From Copromyces sp. CBS 386.78 (taxonomy: Eukaryota > Ascomycota > Sordariomycetes > Sordariales > Sordariaceae), in NCBI GenBank assembly GCA_030685235.1, contig MU839086.1:186001-250000 (forward strand): DNA of 64,000 nt, read 5' to 3'. The position numbers and the translations under genes were made by a program. The notes under the pieces were generated by a model that saw nothing but the letters and a program-made list of their open reading frames with translations, ran no database searches and was not told where the DNA came from. Below, piece by piece: positions 57,501 through 64,000 of the stretch (positions are counted from its first letter, which is position 1; the number at the start of each line of letters is the position of its first letter).

Positions 57501-59925
57501 CGAAAGTGGTGGCTTGCTGCACCTTCTCCGGCACGCCTGTTCCTGACAGCCGGGTTCCTTCCGTTCTGGGACAGGCTTGATTAATGACAGCGCCTTGACG
57601 CGGGTTGTGACGCACAAACTGGGAAGGCACAGAGAATATGGTTTAGCCTTGGAGCCGGAAAGAGCAAACAAACGGCGGAGGTTACGGAAGGAGACGCGCC
57701 CGGGCCGTGGAAGTGGAAAGAAGCACACTGGGCTGACCATGTCAGACGAATTTTCATGGTTCTCAAGACCGACAGGACACCTCAGTTCTTGAGACAGCGC
57801 CTCAGCCCATCATCTCCTCCAGGTCATAGCCGGGCACGGACAGCATTCAGTCATGGGGTTCCAGATTGCAAGTTCAGGGTCCGATGCTCTTCTCGGCCCG
57901 TTTGCAGCCCATGATATCTCGAGCCTTGCCGGACACGGAATGTGTTGAAGATCAATATCAAACCCCCCCCATCTCACATATCTCGCCGTCGACAGCGGAG
58001 CGATTGGCCATCCCCGACATCATTTCACAACCCTCGTCGACTCCTTGCTCATCGCTCTCAACGATCCGCTATGCAGTAGGTGCAGTGCATGCGCAAATTC
58101 CGTAACTGGGTCGAGTCGGTCGACTACTACAACATGGGGACCCAACATGGCTGCGGTATATCCCTCCACCAAATGGCGCCCTGGTACATTGACGAGGTAT
58201 CCAGCCAACCGGGGTGGCTCGTGGCTGGTTGCTAGACCACTGCAACCGTACACAGCCAGGGCCGCATGCACTGGACAACCGCCATCTTGCATGGGGGCGG
58301 ATATACTTCCCGGGTACTGACTGCCATACTGACTTCCCGGTCCTGGTCCTGATGGGATCGGCCGCCGACAGACACGCTGATACCTGAAAAAGCGGCGACG
58401 CGAGACATGCTTTCTTCGCGCATTATTCCGTGTTCTGGTCTTGGAACTTGTCTCGACTCTTGTTTCCCAAGATGTTCTTGCTCCTCCTCTTCCTCCTCGT
58501 TCTCCCGAGGCGAGACGAAACCGCCTGGTGCTGTCGTCTTGCGCTAGGACGGTTTCACTGCTCACAACGGCTGCCAGCCATGACAGCCTCAGGTTGAGTG
58601 GGTGGGTGGCGGACGTCGATATTAGCCGTGCGAGCGAGAGGACAAAACCTGGCCTGAGCCGTCCACCGTGTACTAAGCGCATGGCAACAAGCCTCTAGTG
58701 TAGAGGTAGGAGCCCGCGAGCCAGTACCCAAACAGCACCACCACGGAGCACCTTCAGGGAGCACCACCCAGATGGGTCAGATCAGAACAAGTACCACAAC
58801 CCTTTCCCTCTTCCCTGCTGCCGGGACTGGACCTGGGACTGGCGGCCACTGTTCTTGACACCCTGGGCCCAGTCCATCATCCAACCAGCGAAATTCGTGT
58901 GCATCTTGGCCGTCCGGCTGCCCTGCAACTCCAAAAAAGAAGTTGGGTATGCCATGGGGAGAGACAAGGGGGGCTTGCTGGCATTGCAGCCTACCCTGCC
59001 TACCCTTCGATTTGCAACGACCCATTCACGGCTACTGGCCAGGGTACCTTGACCTACGCCTATCCATGCTCCATCTTGGCCCCATCTCAATTGCGCCGTT
59101 GCTAATAAGTCGCACAAAAACCACCTGGTGCCACTGACACCAAATCTTTGTCGACTGCCCTGGCCGCCGACTACTTACGGGCGCGATATCCCAGCAACAA
59201 GAAGGCCGACCTTAAACAAGACCCAAGAGACAAAAACACGCCTTCCACCTGCTGTTAGTTCCAACTGGTCCGACCTGTATTCCTCTTGTCGTCCACGCCT
59301 GAGGCCTCGAGAACCGCCCTGTTTCGGTCTGCAGCCCCCCAGACAACGACGAGTCAACGACCTCCTCCCATCCAACAACCCAGCTCGTACGAAGCACTGC
59401 ATACAGTGCCACTGGCGCCCCAAAGATTCACTGAACCAGAATCATCTGCATCATCTTTGTCCAACCCAACGGCCTGACCGTCTGTGTTTGTCGTTTTCAC
59501 TGGCCGTATAGCTGGCCTCGTCGACGCTGATAGCCCTGGCTTGCCCTTATTGACTTCAAAAGGACAACAGCCTTGGCGTGCAAGCTCCAAAGACCCAGGG
59601 CCTTCGTTATCACTCCATCGGCCATCTTATCACCAGATACATTTTTGTCCGGTTTGTTTAGACCAGTCTTCAAAACTTGGCGTGCAAACTCGAAAAGGAC
59701 CGGGCGCGGATAAGAAGCAATCAGAATCCCAAAGACGACCCGTTGCTAAACACAGAACCGCGCATGCTACATTTGGGAATGTCCGCTGTCAACCTGGTAC
59801 TCGGATCTTTTTCGGTTGCTTGTTTTGTTCGTGAGGGTCTTTGCTGATCGGATCCTGGTGCCGTCTTCGACATAGAGACGGTCGGGATACCTGATCCCTT
59901 CTGTCATCTTGGAACAGATCCCTCC
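54599..59925. other. Gene-poor region and 5' flank of the transcription factor gene
   Basis: Normal-composition DNA with many short ORFs but no recognisable domains. The largest frames are a 173-codon ORF (-, 56268-56789) and a 220-codon ORF (-, 58020-58682), both without motifs. The last ~1 kb is C-, CA- and CT-rich with several upstream ATGs, as in a long leader of a fungal regulatory gene. A 63-codon frame at 59286-59477 rich in Ser/Pro/Thr could be an uORF or a missed N-terminal exon. Confidence 0.5.
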
Positions 59926-62225
59926 ATGCAACCACTGAGTCAGACGTCCGACGTCCTCCAGAACACTCTCGGCAGACGCCGGGGAATTACCGATCTGGCC
60001 CAATTTGCTCTCGATCTCAACTGGGTCAGAGCAGACTCTAAGAGCACTGCTCGCTCGGAGAGCTATCCTTCTCCGCCCATGTCAGGGTCCCCACCGCTTC
60101 CCCCGAAAGCAAGCCAAGAGGCCGCCGAAAGACGTCAGGGCGTATACCAGGCGACGACTCGAGATGGCTATCGAGGGATTGCAGTCACCCACGGAGGTGA
60201 GGGACTTCAGTCGGGAACCTCGGCTCATACTCGCCCATATCTCCCAAATCCGCCAGATCGCATGTCGTACGAGTATCAGCGCCCGGAGCCATCGATGACA
60301 AGACCGCATCCCTACGATGCTCCCCGTGGTACAACAACCCTTCAGCCGTCTTTCCCGCCGATTACTGGGTCAGGCAGTGTAGGAGGTCCGATACCTGGCC
60401 CACCGCCCCATTCCACGGCTTTGTATCATTCGGCGCATGATTCTCATCCGCAGACGTCACCCAAGCCCCAAAGGAAGACCAAAGGCCACGTGGCATCTGC
60501 ATGCGTGCCTTGTAAGAGAGCCCACCTAAGGTTAGTTTGCCCCGATACTGCCGGAGATGATAGGGGTTTCGGAGGTTGAGTGCTAATGATTTCGATAGAT
60601 GCGATGGTACGTGAGATTTCTCTTCTTCCCGAGATACCCCATCCAGATAGCCCAACTTTCCGAGTTAGGTGTGCCCCCCCCCCCGGAAAAGGAGCTGCGT
60701 GAGTTGTTGCAACCCGCCATTATAATCACTGAGGCGGCTAGCTTCGAAAAGCTCCATTGCTTGCCAGCGTGACGTTCCATGAGTGTGTAACGGATCAGAG
60801 ATTTTGCCAGTGTCCGCGTCTGGGACCTTGAGAGCGAGACTCAGCAGCGGGAAACCGACGTATCGATATCTCAAAGGACCCGGAAATATGCTCAAGCGAG
60901 CGTCCCTTGCGTTTCCTGGGCTGGATTTCCTGGTCAGGCCTGTGGTGCGGTTGGGATGATCAACAAGATGGTCGGCTTGTAATTTACACGCGTCAAGACT
61001 TTACTAACTGGTTGCAGCACGGCGCCCATGCTCGAGGTGCTCCAGTAGCGGCAAAGACGACGCATGCATCGACGTTCAACATAAGAAACGTGGCCGCCCA
61101 CGGTTGCGGGATGATAGGGCGGATATAAAATACGACAGTACAAGGTTTGGCGTTCCATCGGATGGGATGAGGAGGCCGTTGTCATCTCAATATCATTCTG
61201 GTCCTTCGTCAATTCTTACATTCGACGACACCCTTCGCCGAACACAGTCATACCGCGTCCTCAAATCACAACCGCCCGACTCGGCAATGTCGAGATTTGC
61301 CGAAAGGGGCTCAACTCATGATTCGAATGTTTTCCTCGCGCCTTTGACTATGTCAACAAGACCTCCAGAGCCAGTGGCCTATTCGACAGTTGATCTTCAA
61401 GTCGGAAAGGCATCAAAGACATTCCTGGATGCGATCGGGAGAGTGTCTGTTCGTGGTTTGAGACTTGCTGATTTGGTCGTGGGGCATGATCGAGAGAAAG
61501 TAGCGTCTATCCAGCGGCAGATGGTGGACCAACAAAGGAGAAACGAACCAAACTATCTTCCACCTATTTTCGGAAAAGCAGAGGAAGAAAGGGTCATGGA
61601 TATGCTGAGCTTTTCCCCCGAGGAAGTCTCAAAATACCCATCAGATAGACATGATAACCTCACCTTCCTAGGGCAAGATGGGCTACCGCGGCGGCTGTCA
61701 CTTCGTACTGCGTTGTCCAAGCGAGACTCAATATACTACGTCGTCCTGCTGTTAATGAACCCGTCACGACAGTTTCATCATTCCGAGTCATCGCCGGGTA
61801 TCAGAGAGACAACTCAGTCATACCAGCCATACACACAAGGGCCGCCCGTCACGACAGATTTTGGTCCCCGGCCTCCGCGACCTGCCGATAGCGGATATGG
61901 AGAGGGAGCACATGGACCAGCCGCACCACCACTGCCACCAAGTATGGCGGGATTTGGAGCGAACATGCCGTCGGCATACATCTCGTCGCCGAGCAGAACG
62001 GAATACTCCAATGTGATACCGCCGTTTCAGATCCCAAGGAGCGAGCTGATATCGCCAAGCCGTCCTGACCCGTTGCCAGCGTTTCAACTACCGCCGATAC
62101 GCAACCACCAACCGAATGTTATTCAACCGCAGGAGGCGCAATACCGGAGCCGGGAGGAACGTTCGCGAGTCGATATTGGTGGTTTGCTTGATCATCCCAA
62201 CCCAACGGAGCACACCAGCCGATAG
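59926..62225 (+). CDS. Zn2Cys6 transcription factor with PAS-like region
   Basis: Three exons (59926-60530, an 8-nt microexon 60599-60606, and 61018-62225) give 606 residues. The microexon codes the middle of the zinc cluster: Cys193, 196, 203, then 209, 212 and 221 (ACVPCKRAHLRCDARRPCSRC...DDAC). All six cysteines appear only with these splices. Branch sites are TGCTAAT and a perfect TACTAAC. A basic KKRGRPRLRDD follows. Residues ~326-450 (DLQVGKASKTFLDAIG, VRGLRLADLV) resemble a PAS fold. Both termini are Pro/Ser-rich and disordered, typical of activation regions. It should bind DNA as a nuclear regulator; targets are unknown. The ATG is the first in a frame beginning with a conserved-looking GITDLAQFALDLNWVRADSK; further upstream exons cannot be excluded. 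Confidence 0.85.
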
Positions 62226-64000
62226 ACGATATGTCAGCCATACCCTCATCGATGAGAACAGAGCTGGGCTGCGATACGTGAAGGGTTTGACAATGAGGTC
62301 CTTTTATATAGGGAGGGCCCTTGGTTGGTCGCGTTTCTGAGGTGTTTTGAATTTTTTTTTTCGTTGATTTTCCCCGTCAAAGTGTGCCGGATGCATCATG
62401 ACGATACCAATGTAAAGCTTGCACATGGTTACTTGGTTGGGCTGTTTGGCGCGTCATCGGAAACTGAAGGCTGTTCGTCGTTGGGTCTTCCAAGCATGTT
62501 GTCTCCTGTCCGTTGATGTTATCCTCGATACGTATCTCGTCTCTGTTTCTTTGCATTGTTCTTTGGTTTTGGACTCAGCGAGTTCCTGGCGTTCGTTTTT
62601 GGCTTCCGGTTATACCCAAAGCTTTTTCGTGTTATGGTTTGAAACTTATGTGGTTCCTGTACTGCAAATGGTGGCTTGGCGGATATTGTTGATGCCGTAT
62701 GGATATTTCGATGGATAAAGGCGAGTCCCGAATTGATCCCTTCGAACCAGTTTAATGTTATGAATGTCGTTCCGTGGGGAAGCGTTCCATTTTTTATATC
62801 ATGCGTGGGTTGCAGGAAACGCTCGGGAACCCGCTCGCTCTTTTTCGTTTCGCCATTCGAGAATGTCAAAAGGCAGTGGGGGCCGATGATCAAGCCAAGG
62901 ACCGGGTTGCGTCGATCGACGGTTCAAGGTTCATCATTGCGGTGAATCAACGTGGACGTCTCATCGTTCAGCCTGGACTGACCATTGCGTGATGTCCGCG
63001 TAATGGTATCATTCAGGGGAAAAGAAGGAACTAAAACGGGTAGGTGATAGCCAAACGACGTTGGAATAAAGTTTTGGGGTCGAAGGAGCAAGGGCTGTGG
63101 CAAGCGTGATTCGGGCAAACCAGCCAGAGAGCAAACAACAGGAACAGCCCAACAAAGAAACACCACCAAATGTCCTTCCGATGTTCGAGCCACGAAGCGA
63201 GCTTCGGGAGCCGCAGCAACACAAAAAAGTACACAGACGCATGCCACGCATACGGTCATGTTACCTAGGCGGCGGCTCCTACATTCCCGCCCGAAGACAT
63301 TCAAGTTTCAGTTGCACGGACATTGACCATGGCACACCCCCGTCCCTTCTTCCGAAACACAAGCCACCAAGAAGCTCTGAACATTTGCAGGTTATGCTAA
63401 CAAGAGTATGGAGAAGGGCATGCATCCTTAATTTTGGTTGGCATTTGAGCTACTTGATTTCTTCGAAATACACTCAAAGGTAATCATTCGACTGATTCCT
63501 CCCAGCGGTAAACTTCAAAGCTACCTGAAACGAAGAACCGACAACGTTACACATGTAAATTCAATAGGTGGCGATCTGTGACTACGGTTGGAACCAATTG
63601 GGGGATATGAGGGTTTGAATTGGTCTGGGGAAAAAAAAAAAGAGGAAACCTAGGAGGAATGCCAATCATCCAACGAAATACCCTAAAGCGAAGACTTTGG
63701 TGGGGGACGAATTTAAGTGGAGACAGATCCTTTTTTCAACACCCTTGAAACGCAAGAAGGATCCATGATGACAGCGCGGAATTCCTTTCCCTGATAGGGG
63801 TTCTTGGCTGCTACAACAAATCGTTACAGGGCTGAGCTGATGTTAGTGTTGTAACACATTCCCTCATAGTTCCCACTACCTCTAGTAGCTTTTAGCAACT
63901 CAGCGGCCTTGATACCTTAGTAACTTTCGCCTGTATTCATTACCTACCTACACTTAACCTGGAACATGACAAGTGGAAACATCCACCGCCTGCCGTCGTA
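62226..64000. other. Intergenic to the window end, no gene supported
   Basis: The 3' flank of the transcription factor gene. Short ORFs on both strands without motifs. A run of A (63631-63641) and pyrimidine-rich stretches near the end suggest flanks of another gene beyond the window. Confidence 0.5.

Noticed and set aside
58020..58682. 220-codon minus-strand ORF
   Set aside because: No recognisable domain, Arg/Ser/Gly-rich composition, competing ORFs in other frames; likely chance in the GC-rich flank of the transcription factor gene.
1..64000. CRISPR arrays, rRNA genes, bacterial-type operons
   Set aside because: None seen; the window is eukaryotic with spliceosomal introns.

Overview
The window looks like a chromosome segment of a filamentous ascomycete (Pezizomycotina, most likely a Sordariomycete). 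Genes have short GT-AG introns with CTAAC-type branch sites. Protein families are fungal. The sequence switches abruptly between normal GC-rich DNA and very AT-rich DNA full of TpA. The AT-rich blocks are transposons mutated by repeat-induced point mutation (RIP): paired LTRs differ only by C/T and G/A transitions, and conserved residues are changed as RIP predicts (Cys and His to Tyr, Asp to Asn, Trp and Gln to stop). No species is claimed.

Layout. 1-3.25 kb: RIP-mutated, minus-strand LINE-like element running off the left edge. 3.3-14.4 kb: gene block with a mitochondrial patatin/cPLA2-type lipase (+), mitoribosomal protein mL44 (-), a 91-residue mitochondrial membrane protein (+, three introns) and a PP4-class phosphatase (-, three introns). 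14.42-15.53 kb: short terminal-inverted-repeat element. 15.64-21.57 kb: complete Copia element (-) with 166-bp LTRs and CCAAT target duplication. 21.6-30 kb: a small membrane-anchored protein, a frameshifted secreted-protein gene and a peroxisomal-type Lon protease ending in SRL. 30-36.6 kb: no gene supported. 36.6-54.6 kb: an 18-kb nest of transposons. 54.6-59.9 kb: no gene supported. 59.9-62.2 kb: a Zn2Cys6 transcription factor with an 8-nt microexon.

The main discovery is the nest, resolved by repeats and target duplications to four levels. A Fot1/Pogo DNA transposon (TIRs, TA duplication) is split inside its catalytic-Asp motif by Gypsy-A (+, 234-bp LTRs, GTTAC duplication). Gypsy-A is split by Gypsy-B (-, 308-bp LTRs, RGTAG duplication). 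Gypsy-B is split by a 509-bp LTR element (117-bp LTRs) with no coding capacity. This smallest element is a TRIM-like retrotransposon. Its LTR termini and polypurine/LTR junction match those of Gypsy-B, and it carries the 3' half of a tRNA-like sequence (perfect box B, then TTTT) across its LTR/interior boundary. It is much less RIP-mutated than its host.

The host genes are mostly housekeeping functions of mitochondria and peroxisomes. The mL44 gene and the small mitochondrial protein gene are divergent and share a ~690-bp upstream region. All functional statements are read from translated motifs; no database search was possible.
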